From positions 21,138,285-21,202,284 of the forward strand of contig NC_052475.1 in NCBI RefSeq assembly GCF_009730915.1: a stretch of 64,000 nt of DNA, given 5' to 3'. Numbering within the stretch: the stretch's first letter is position 1; each line of letters starts with the position of its first letter. The translations under genes and the position numbers were made by a program. Of the stretch, positions 35,301-45,370 are shown in pieces. The DNA is from Dioscorea cayenensis subsp. rotundata (lineage: Eukaryota; Streptophyta; Magnoliopsida; Dioscoreales; Dioscoreaceae). The notes beneath the pieces are model-generated. The model was not told the origin of the DNA. It saw only the letters and a program-made list of their open reading frames with translations, and ran no database searches.

Positions 35301-37488
35301 ATTTTCTAAGCATCAAAGTGCTTTTGTGCCCCATTGTTTCATCACTGACAACATCATGATTGCACTTGAATCCATACACTATCTGAAGAAAAAGAGTCAA
35401 GGTAAAGAGGGTTTTGCTGCTCTTAAGATTGACATGAGCAAAGCTTATGATTGTATTGTGTGAGATTTCTTAAAAAACATGTTGTTGGTTATGGGATTTT
35501 GTTCTAAATGGGTGGATCTAATTATGCTATGTGTGACAATGGTTCGTTATTTTATGCTTCATGACTCTAATGAGATTGGAACTATCAAGGGTTGAGACAA
35601 TAAGACCCTTTGTCACCTTATTTGTTTATCATTTACGCTGAGGGATTAAGTTTGTTGCTCCAAGAAAAAGAAAAGACGGAATTGATTCATGGGTGTAGAG
35701 TGTGTCCTAGAGCACCCCAGTTTCACATTTATATTTTGTGGATGATTGTCTTATCTTTTTCAAGGTTTTGTTCATTGAAATCACTCATATTAAGGAGGCC
35801 TTGCATATCTATAAAAGAGCCTTGAGTAAGAGTATGAATTTCTTGAAATCGTCCATCTTTTTCAACCCTAATGTGCATCATGGTTGTCTAGAGTTGATCA
35901 AGCAGAATTTGGGTGTAGGAGATATGGATTGCAATAGGAAGTACTTGAGATTACCTTTCATAATAGGGAGAAACAAGAAGGATATTTTCTCTTCCATAAA
36001 GAATAAATTTGGAAGAGGATTTATGGGTGGAAGGGGCAAGATACATGCTCTTGATAGCGGGGCTAGAGGAAATGATTAAGACGGTCCTTCAAGCCTTACC
36101 AAATTACACTATGAATATTTTTCATATTCCTATCTCCTTGTGTAAAGAAATTGAAAATATGTTAAACGCATTTCGGTGGGGAAGTTGGGGAAGGAATGGA
36201 TCTAGAGGAATTAACTGGAGGAGTTGGGATTATCTTTGTCTGCCTTTGTGGCATGGGGTTTAAAAGATTCATGACTTGAACTTAACCATGCTTAGTTGGC
36301 AAGGATGGAATATTTTGGAGAGACCAAATGCACTTGTCACTAGAGTTTTCAAGTCAGAATACTTTCCCAATTCAAGCTTTCTACAAACACATAGGAACAA
36401 CTCGAGCTTTGTTTGAAGTTTTGAAGTAGTATCATGGCTGCCTAAGATATTATCCATTGTAGAACTCATTGGAGAATTGAAAAATGTGATAAGGTTCGGG
36501 TTTCAGAAGATCCTTGGTTGTTTTACAGTCTATATGGTAGAATCGAGACTACTCTCCCTGCCCACTTGCGAGATATTATGGTAGACTTCTAAATGAATAT
36601 TGATGATCATGGCTGGGATGTGGATGTAATTGCTTATTTGTTCAACTTAGGACATCAGCAACTTATTCTAAGCATTCCAGCTTCTAATAAGGAGAGAGAT
36701 GATGCATTAATATGGTAGCCATATTTTAAAGGTGTTTTCTCAATTAAAGTTGTTGTAGAAGTATGCAAACAGATCTTGAGTTGCAGAACATCTACTCTGA
36801 ATTCCCTTGGAACTGAATCTGGAAGCTGAAAATTCCATGTAAATGTAAGGTGTTCCTTTGGAGGGCCTTTCAAATTCTTTTGCCCATTGTTGATAATCTC
36901 TGCATAAAAGGTGTTAAGGTTAGTGCTGTATGCTCGGTGTGTGGCAATGGTATAGAGTTTGTGTGGCACTTTTTAATATAGGTCAACTCTTAATACATAT
37001 GGTTCTTTAATCATACATCTTACATTTATCTTATTCATCCGATGCTGAATAGAGTTGATATTTCCTTGTATGAGCTTTTTATAATGACATGTTGGAGCCT
37101 TTAGTGAACAAGAAATGTAGTGGTATGACATTCCAAAATTTTCAAATTCAAATAAGTGTTAAATAAAGTCAGTGGGATCTTATATCAATGGTAGAGGGTT
37201 CAACAGTGTTTGAACTTGAATGTGAGGGCTAAAGTGGTAGGAGTAGTTGCTACGTGGAATTATCCAAATACAGGCATTCTGAAGATTAATGTGGATGCAA
37301 CACTATTTAATGACAAACAATGCACATGCATAGACTATAGTTGTTGTGATAAGAAATTCGAAAGGTAGATGTGTTGGTAAGGTGCCTACTCTTTTTCATT
37401 GTTTGATACAAGTGTGAGATGCTGAGCATTGAGTATTAAAGAGGCTTTATTGTGGCTAAAATCCAAAGGATGGCAAAAAGCAATTGTT
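32390..37488 (+). mobile_element. Old LINE (L1-type), 5' and main part
   Basis: Decayed plus-strand L1-type LINE, distinct from its neighbour. ORF1 (about 32400-33280) has a DUF4283 domain (Tyr-Gly-Asp-Pro-Trp-Ile-Phe-Asp-Asn near 32865) and a CCHC zinc knuckle, Cys-Phe-Ile-Cys-Gly-Leu-Leu-Gly-His-Ser-Glu-Trp-Pro-Cys, near 33200. ORF2 has poorly preserved endonuclease traces (33700-34400). Its RT keeps Leu-Lys-Ile-Asp-Met-Ser-Lys-Ala-Tyr-Asp near 35425, Ser-Pro-Tyr-Leu-Phe-Ile at 35611, and the Phe-Val-Asp-Asp active site near 35732 in a shifted frame. The zinc-binding domain is at about 36700-36990, and the RNase H start is after 37260. Numerous stops make it dead. The first TSD copy of the inserted LINE, AAAAAGCAATTGTT, is at 37475-37488. 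The missing RNase H end is at 43692-43915. Confidence 0.82.
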
Positions 37489-37658
37489 TTTTAAAAAAGG
37501 AGCTCAAGAGCTATTTTATTAAAAATAAAGGAAAGAGTACAGACTCAAAAAACAACAAACTTACATCCAAAACACAAGAAAACAAAAGCAACAACAACTA
37601 GACAAAAGACCATCTTCACCAAACAAATCCAGAGAGGATAAATTCTTTCATGATCCAT

Positions 37659-40600
37659 TTAGGAAGCTCGAAAACCTTGAAAGAATAGAGTGAGGAGATG
37701 GAGGTTGACAGCATGAAAGGTAAGCTTGAAGGCAGGAGATGCCCAGGTCTTTGGAATAACATGCATGCTAGGATGACCCAAACTGAAAATCAATTGAGAA
37801 ATGCAAGTGTTCCAAGTATTCAAACGATTGCGACCAGCAGAATGCCCCAACATAATGAGTCTATATGATGCTGAATTATTGATGAAGATATGCTGAATCA
37901 TAATCCCAACATCAAAAGCCTCTTAAAGAGCAATGTTGATAGCCATGAGTTCATATTTAGTCTCGCTATCAGCTTGAATTGGACAAGAATATGCCAATAA
38001 AAGCTTGTAATTAGAAGTAGCACAATAGAAACCAGCACCACCTACCTACGTAGCAGCATTCCAGAAACTGGAAACAAACAGGTAAGGGCCATCTGCAGAA
38101 GAAAAGTTGTTAAGAAGTAATCTTTTGCCAAACAGGTCTACATTAGCACAAGAGAAATCAAAAACATGAACATAGGCTCGACTGGCAATAACCTGGCAAG
38201 AAACAGCTAAATCTCGGAAAATTTTATCACACCTATTCTTCCAAATAAACCACGCATTGGCAGCAATAACATATTTACAATGAGAAGATAGAGCAGCATT
38301 AACAATCCAATCCCCATTACAAAAGCCATTAAGAGAAGACAAATCGAAACCCGTCTTTAATCTAATTTGATTCCAAATTGCATGAGCTTTACAACATGAA
38401 TATAAAAGATGTTCAATAGTTTCCACTTCAAGATTACACATTGGACATAAAGAACGAGGATCCAAATCAATAGAGTAAAGGTAGTCAATAGTACTAATTC
38501 TCCCTTTGAAAGTAAGCCAAAATAAATACATGACTTTGGGGCAACTTTATGATCCCAAATTTTATTCCAACCAATCCAATTATCATTCCAGCAAGGGTGT
38601 TGATTTAGATGCTGATAAACCTTAGCAGAAAAGCTACAATTAAGAGACATGGAGGACCAGATCCAATGATTAACCTCTGACGTATCAATAACCCCCAACT
38701 TGGGAGTGAAGTGGTCCACATAATCTCCAAACAACATGCCCAATTTATGAAAGTCCCCAATTGCAATTGTTAATGAAATATGTAATGTTGATCCTATCCA
38801 GATCCATGTTAATATTAATGAAAGTAGGCTTGTGAGATAAAGGAATTTCAGAGCACCATGGATGAAATAAGAAGGAAGTTTGGTTCGGGGTTTAAAACAT
38901 TAAGTCTCAAATTTGGGATTAAGTTTAGAAGCAGTGTAGCAAAGACCCCTGAAAAACCAGGAGCATCCAGCTGGAATAAAATCCCTCCACATGTTAATCA
39001 GACCATATTTGCTATGAAGAATATCAACCCAAAGGAAGTCCTCATTGTTAATATATTTGAAAATGTTCTTGCCCATAAGAGAATGCTTAGCAAGAAGGAT
39101 GTTTCTGATAGCAAGACCCCCCTTAGATTTTTGGAATAGTAAGATCATTCTAGGAAACAACGTCGATGCCCTTTCCATTGCCACTTTTACTCCAAAAGAA
39201 CCTCCTAACAATTCTATTGATTTCCTGGAGGACAGAATCATAAACAGGATAAACAGACAGATAATAAGTAGGGATAGACAACAACAAAAGAAGAATCAAT
39301 GAGAACGAGCTTTCGCAGCAGGAGATAGCTTAGAGTGCACCCATCTGGAGCATCGAAATCTAATATTATCAATGATGGGATTGAAGGCAACTTTGGCTAA
39401 TCTTTTAGGACAAATAAAAACTCCAAGATATTTAATGGGAAAGGAGGCAACTGACGGTATTAAGAATGGAACAGATGCTCTTAGCAATTCTCTTGTTAAT
39501 CCAAGTAGGAAAATAAGTAGCAGATTTAGAAACATTAGGAATTTGCCCAGAAATTTTACCATATAAATCAAGGCAAAGACTAATGAATCTAGCAGCTTTC
39601 TTAGAGGCATGAGAAATGAGCACTAGATCATCAACAAACATGAAATGATTAAAATTATGTCTGAGCTGAGGATTAAATCCAGGGATCATGTTGTGTCTAA
39701 GAGCAAAAATTAAACATGGAAGTTAAATTTTGAGAAACCAGAATAAAGAGATAAGAGGAAATAGGATCGTCTTGATGAACTCCTCTAGCAGGTTTGATCC
39801 AGGAAGTGGGACGTCCATTGATAAAAAAAGAAAAAAAGGTAGAACAAAGACACGTCCTAATCCAAGAAATCCAAATAGAATGGAAATTCATTTTGGTGAG
39901 AGTGGCAAAAATTGCATTCCAGCTTATAGTGTCATACACTTTCTCGATATCGATCTTAATAAGCATCCTAGGGGGGTCTTTGCTATCATTTTCTAAAGAG
40001 TGGATAACCTCTTGAAGAGCAATAATATTATCGAACAGACAACGACCAGGAACAAAACCAACCTGTTCCCTCCCAATGAGTTTAGGAAAAACAATTTTAA
40101 GTCTATTAGCTAGAATTTTAGATATGATTTTAAAGCACACGTTACATAAAGAAATAGGCCTAAAATCAAAAATAAGTCTAGGATTATCTTTCTTAGGGAT
40201 GAGGGTAATAAAAGTTTTGCCCCAGGATTCAGGAATAACAGAGTTAACAAAGAAATGGTTGATAGCTTCATAAAGACGATCACCAATATCATTCCAAAAA
40301 AACCTATAGAACTCAGTGTTAAAACCATCAGGACCAGGACTTTTACCCAAAGGGAGTTCAAAACAGAAAGCAGAACTTCCTCACGAGTAATGTTTCTGAC
40401 CAGAAAATCACAATCAACAGAAGAGAGTTGAGGAAGATCATTAGGAAGAGTGTTTAAAAGATCAGCAAAAGACTCATCAGACGGGTTAGACCAAAGTTGA
40501 GAGTAAAAATTTAAAAAAGCATTCTTTATACCATCACGATCAGAAAATGAATTATTGTTTAAATCGCTGACCTAAGAGATGGAATTAAAATGCCTACGAA

Positions 40601-41726
40601 TCCGGGTGATGTTGTGAAAGAGCTTGGAATTTCTGTCACCATCGTAGACCCATTGTATATGTGCACGATGAGCCCACTTGCTAGAATTTTGCCTATGAAG
40701 AGCAGCAAATTTAGCATACAATTCCTCTAGACGAGGCTGGGTATCTGCATCAAAGGTGTCAAAAATTTCCAAGGAAGCAATATTCTTTTTAGTATTAATA
40801 ATGTCCAAATCAAGAGGGTTAAGACCATATCTACACCAGTTCCTAATACTATTACGAGTTTTAGAAATGAGATGAGTAAAAGCATGTATAGGATTACCAT
40901 TAGGAGAGCTATCAAAGATTTTACGAACAACATTATGACATACAATATAGTCTAACAAAAAATTATTAAAATGAAAAAGATTGACTCTACGATTATAATT
41001 AAAAGAAATAACAAGATGAAGAGGCGCATGATTAGAAAAGATTCTGGATAAATGCTTAAGAGTATAGGAAGTACACTTAGAAGACCAATCCAAATTCACT
41101 AAGCACCTATCAAGTCGGGCCCATCGTCTAGCCGTGCCCACTTGATTGTTGCACCAAGTGAACCTAGGTCCAGAGAAATGCAAATCAAGAAGATTATTGT
41201 CTTCAATGAAACGTAAAAAATGATGAGCCTTACGAGCGTGATAAGAGAAAGAACCACCTTTATGTTCATCACGCGTAATGATAGAGTTAAAATCACCAAT
41301 AATAAGCCAAGGAATATTAAAAGAAGAGATTCTAGAGAGCTCATGCCACAAAGAACATTGAGAATAAAAACGAGTAGAGTTATAAATAACACAAACAACC
41401 CAATTAATGTTAGAACCTGTAGAAACGACCATATGGAGAGCACGCCGAGAAATAGCTAAAGGAGAAACATGACCAATAGATTTTTGCCATGCGACCAATA
41501 TCCCTCCCGAAAAACCATATGCAAGAATCACAGCCAAGCTCCAAGAGGTTGGTAGCCTGTTACAAAATCTATTGACATGGTCTTCATTAGCTCTAGTCTC
41601 AGTAAGATAAATCATTGTTAGATTATATTTACGAATAAATCTAAGAGCCTGAGAAGAGGTATCCCTCGCAGAGATGCCCCTACAATTCCAGCAAACAATG
41701 TTAAGACCAGTCATGAAGGCATTCAT
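37659..41726 (-). pseudogene. LINE ORF2 (endonuclease / reverse transcriptase / RNase H), broken
   Basis: The likely start is the Met at 41726, just before Leu-Asn-Ile-Val-Cys-Trp-Asn-Cys-Arg-Gly, the usual ORF2 opening. The apurinic-type endonuclease (41720-41000) keeps Leu-Thr-Glu-Thr-Arg, Ile-Gly-Asp-Phe-Asn-Ser and Ser-Asn-His-Ala-Pro-Leu. The frame stops at 40572. The RT resumes at about 40361 with Ser-Pro-Gly-Pro-Asp-Gly-Phe, Thr-Leu-Ile-Pro-Lys-Lys, Leu-Ile-Lys-Ile-Asp-Ile-Glu-Lys-Val-Tyr-Asp and, after a stop at 39697, the Phe-Val-Asp-Asp site near 39640. The zinc-binding domain (38046-38531) has Cys-Pro-Met-Cys and His-Leu-Leu-Tyr-Ser-Cys. RNase H (37659-38040) is weak. At least four stops or frame shifts are visible. 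The enzyme once nicked target DNA and reverse-transcribed the element's RNA in the nucleus. Confidence 0.85.
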
Positions 41727-42350
41727 AAATGGAAATGAAAAATAAAAACACACAAGAGATAGAAGACAAAAGGCGAGAGCCAAGGAGAACCAAGCCTCAG
41801 AATTCCTTATCTCCATTATCAACTCTGCCCTTCTTGAGCGAAGCCAGAACATCGTGTGCTCATTTTCGAGTCAGAGTTTCTTACGAACTTCCGATTGAAA
41901 CTGCACTAAAGTCATCACATCATCTGGTTCATCATCTTCATACATCTCTTCTTCATTGCCTTCAGGGGACACCTCGTCATCATCCAGAGTATAGTCAAGA
42001 GGGTCCCCATGTAAGGGCCTTGCCAATGCCATCGACGAGCATCAAGTGAGAGGAGTTTGGAATAACAGTCTCCTGGCTAGATTTCAAAGACAAGGAGGTA
42101 TGGATAATGAGGAGGCGAAGAAGAACGGGTGAGATTGACCTGGTTGCCTCGAGAAGCCTAAAAAATTGTCAAATTAGTGTGGGGGAATAGTAACGGGCTG
42201 CTAATCAGAGCGTCTGTCAGAAGACAAATCTCGAGAAGCAGCAGAGATGGAGTCTAGAGAAATCTCTGGCAGGCAACTTTCAGCTAAAGTATTATCTTGC
42301 AGTGGAATGTCAGTAGGTGAAGTCAAATCAACTTTAATATTTTCTGAGCG

Positions 42351-43486
42351 TTAGGCAGGATGAGCGAGGAAGCCACCACGACCTCTCACTCGATACCCTC
42401 CACGTGTACCTTTACCAACAGTGTCATGGGGAGGTGGAACGTTGGGATTCCCATTGACTGCCTCATCCGAAGTCACGTGATTAGTACGAGCATAGCCACC
42501 TCGACCACGGGCTCGACTACGCCGGTGGGCAACCAACATCCATGGCCCGAAATCCAACTCCGATGAGGAATCTGAAGGCTCCATCGAGATATCAATATTA
42601 GAAGAATTAGGGCTAAGAATTGACCAATTCCGATGTCCGAGCAGCAGTAGCTGTACTAGAATCGGGTCCTACCGCCGGCCTCCGATGGGCTCAGAAGGGT
42701 GGCTGAACCCCATTGTTTCTAGTTTCCGCCACTCGAGGACACGAGTTTGTACCATGCCCGACCATTCCGCATGAATAGCAAAACGTAGGAAGCCTTTCAT
42801 ATAAAACTCGAACAAAGATACGATGCAAAGCATCTCCAATCCAGAAGCCATGACATAAAGGTTTAGATAAATCAACCTCTAAACAAACTCTTGCAAACTT
42901 AGAACGAGTCAAAGAAATAGTAAGATCATCCACTTTGAGCAAAGGACCAAGATGGGAGGTAATCGATTCAAGGGAATCACCATCCCAGAAATCCACCGGT
43001 AGATTGTGTAGCTGCACCCAAATGGCAGCTGTATTAAATTTGGCGAACGTTGGCTCGAAGAACGGCTTCCATGGGGATAATTGAAGAATAATTCCGTTGA
43101 TGGACCACGACCCATCCTGAAGAAGTTTCTGCATAATCTCCTGAGATCCACATTGAATCAAAAGCAAACCATTAGGTAGATCGGAAATTAGAATCTCACC
43201 GAAGTTGGCCCATTTAAACAAAAGGAATTGCTTCACTTGCTCAAAAGACGGAGGTTTCCGAAAAAAATTTGCCATAAAGAGAGTGTTGGAACTTCATACG
43301 AGCTCTAGAAAGGGCTTCATCGTTAATCTTGATAAACTCCGATGAAAACTCCTTAATTTTGTGCAAGAGTTCAGGGTTGTGGAGAGGAGAGCTAGCAATG
43401 GTTCGGGTGGCCTGAGAAGCGTCTTGAGCCCGAGACTTGGGAGGAGGTTGCTGCAAAGAAGGGTTTTTTTGTCCCCCGCGTGCCAT
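42351..43486 (-). pseudogene. LINE ORF1 (DUF4283 RNA-binding protein with zinc knuckle), frameshifted
   Basis: Starts at a Met near 43486 (Met-Ala-Arg-Gly-Gly-Gln-Lys). A frame shift occurs in an A7 run at about 43260, where the reading frame moves and continues with Gly/Asn-Phe-Phe-Arg-Lys-Pro-Pro. The DUF4283 domain spans about 43240-42780 (Trp-Val-Gln-Leu-His-Asn-Leu-Pro-Val-Asp-Phe-Trp). The CCHC knuckle Cys-Tyr-Ser-Cys-Gly-Met-Val-Gly-His-Gly-Thr-Asn-Ser-Cys is near 42750. After a stop at 42691, the Arg/Gly-rich tail (Arg-Ala-Arg-Gly-Arg-Gly-Gly) resumes at 42584-42351. The product would be the nucleic-acid-binding partner of ORF2. Confidence 0.85.
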
Positions 43487-43691
43487 GGCAAGAGGGGGAA
43501 GATGGGAGAAAAATGGAGAAGAAAGTGAACAGTATAGAGTTTGGGGGATTGAAGGGTCTTCCTCCATCAGTGTTGAACAATAATGTTTGGTTTGTCACTT
43601 TCCCTTCATTTGATAATATGATTGTTGGATCTGCTCGATGTGTTTCTAGTTTATAATGTAGTAATATTGTTGTTGGTAAAAAGCAATTGTT

Positions 43692-43915
43692 GAATCTAAT
43701 TGTACCTAGGTTGTTGAAGCCTTTAAAGGAAAACCATCCTGCAACCTCTTGTTTCCTTTGTTTAGTTGATGATTGTAATAAGATTTCTCAAGATCTAAAA
43801 AAATGTTTATATTTTCTTTGTTTATCGGTCCGTAAATAAGGTTGCACGTAGCCATGCTAGAACAACTTATTTTATGTTAGGTTGATAGGAATGGGATTCT
43901 GTTATAAAATGTAGG
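43692..43915 (+). mobile_element. Old LINE, 3' end (continues 32390-37488)
   Basis: After the second target-duplication copy, the interrupted RNase H domain resumes: Glu-Ser-Asn-Cys-Thr, then Val-Val-Glu-Ala-Phe-Lys-Gly-Lys. It closes with a shifted Asn-Lys-Val-Ala-Arg-Ser-His-Ala-Arg motif, the C-terminal RNase H signature. This is the exact continuation of the sequence ending at 37488. Confidence 0.8.
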
Positions 43916-44450
43916 ACCGAATATAGCATTACTGCAGCAAAATAAATGAAAAGAAATGCTGAAAAATAAAGAACACAAAGATGTTACGTGGAAAACCCCT
44001 AAATAATTAGGGGTAAAAACCACGAGCGAGGATAGAAGAATTTACTAAGTAGAAAAAAATTCAGGGAGTTACAAACTCTTACTAATAACGAGGAGAAAAA
44101 GCAGATTTCTCTCTCTTATACTAAGAGATTGGACTAACTCTCAAAATATTTTTTTTTCCACACTTTCCTTTTCTCTCTAATTTCCTCTCACTCTCACTTG
44201 TTGGTTGTGTGTAAGAATGAGAATAAGCTCACATATATATAGGCCAACTAAAACCACCATTTTCCTTAAACACATGGGTACTAATCCATGGATTAAGTTC
44301 ATGGTTTAGGTTAATGGTTTAAGCCAGCCATTGTTTGGGTGATCCATGGATTAAGAGGAGTTGGATTTGGGCTAATGGATTATAATCCATTGGTTTGTTC
44401 CATTGGTTTTGGGCCAATGGGTTTATGCCAATAGATTCTACTCTTCAATT
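43916..44450. mobile_element. Possible LTR-like sequence
   Basis: Begins TGTAGGACCG and contains TTACGTGGAAAACCCC...GGGGTAAAAACCACG, a hairpin-like block seen in the LTRs or leaders of several plant retroelements. The 44270-44430 part repeats short CCATGG/CCATTGG motifs. No partner LTR or target duplication was found, so this is a weak call. Confidence 0.3.
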
Positions 44451-45370
44451 CCTTATTGATGAATTCTCATTAGACTCAAAGTTAATATCACTCTAGTTTT
44501 ACAAAAAAAAAAAAAAACATAAATTATCCCATATAATACTCTGTTGAAGTTCAATGTTGAATCATTACTTTTGAGTGGATAACTTAAAAAAAATAAAATA
44601 ATTGTCTTAGTTGTGTTGATCTCTTTGTATTCCATTAGTAAAGAATGGTTTTGGAGCTGAATAATAAATTAGATCTATCAAATGTGTATTTTTCTTTTGA
44701 AGAAGTGTTGTATTACATGGAAGAATAAAAAAGTTCCAAGATAAGCTGTTTTTGGGATAAAATTAATATTCAAGGTTTTACAAATTACAATTGTTCATAA
44801 TGCAATATAAAAACAATTGATGACATCACAGATAAATGAAAACATCTTTATATACAAAGCAAAACCATCTACACAAAACATATGCAAAGTCCACCACATT
44901 AAAAAATTTATTTTTTTTTTAGCCAAAAAAAAAATACTATGCTCCAAGCCAAGAATTCCAATAATTGAATTATATTTAGATTAATATCACCTAAAATTAC
45001 AAGAATATACTGATAAAATCCATCATTTTAACATGATGCTGGAGGGTACTTTCGTCTTTTCATAACAACATCCCTCCACAGTTTACTGTCGTTAAATATA
45101 CACCCAAAAAAGTAACCCGGAATGAAGACACAGAGACATCCCTCCCCTTCGCTCGCTCTCGCTCGCTAGGGCGGTGGCTGAGATCGAAAAAGGCAGCATT
45201 TTTTCCTCGATTTCTCCGATCGATTGCCACCAAACCCTAGTTCTCTGATGCCTCAATCCATGGCAGACGGGCTTTGAATCATTCTGATTATGCTCGCTGT
45301 TAATCTCGCTGAGATCGAGGTACGGAATCGTTGATGCAGAGTTAGATTGGCGGCGATCCATAGCTGGAGG
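44451..45370 (+). other. Intergenic and presumed promoter / 5' leader of the PP2A gene
   Basis: AT-rich to about 45060. Then a GC-richer stretch with TCGCTCGCTCTCGCTCGCTA-like CT/CG repeats at 45150-45170 and an unspliced-looking leader up to the ATG. No confident TATA box. The CT-rich block fits a housekeeping-type plant promoter (inference). Confidence 0.45.

Larger units (their letters stand above)
37489..43677 (-). mobile_element. Near-full-length LINE (L1-type), 6.2 kb
   Basis: Complete-looking minus-strand insertion. The 5' end is at 43677 and the A-rich 3' end at 37489, flanked by the perfect 14-bp direct repeat AAAAAGCAATTGTT (37475-37488 and 43678-43691). It contains ORF1, then ORF2 with endonuclease, reverse transcriptase, zinc-binding and RNase H domains in the order typical of plant L1 elements. 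It landed in the RNase H region of the older plus-strand LINE in opposite orientation. Only scattered frame breaks separate long open stretches, so it is clearly younger than the other LINE copies in the window but is no longer autonomous as written. Confidence 0.92.
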
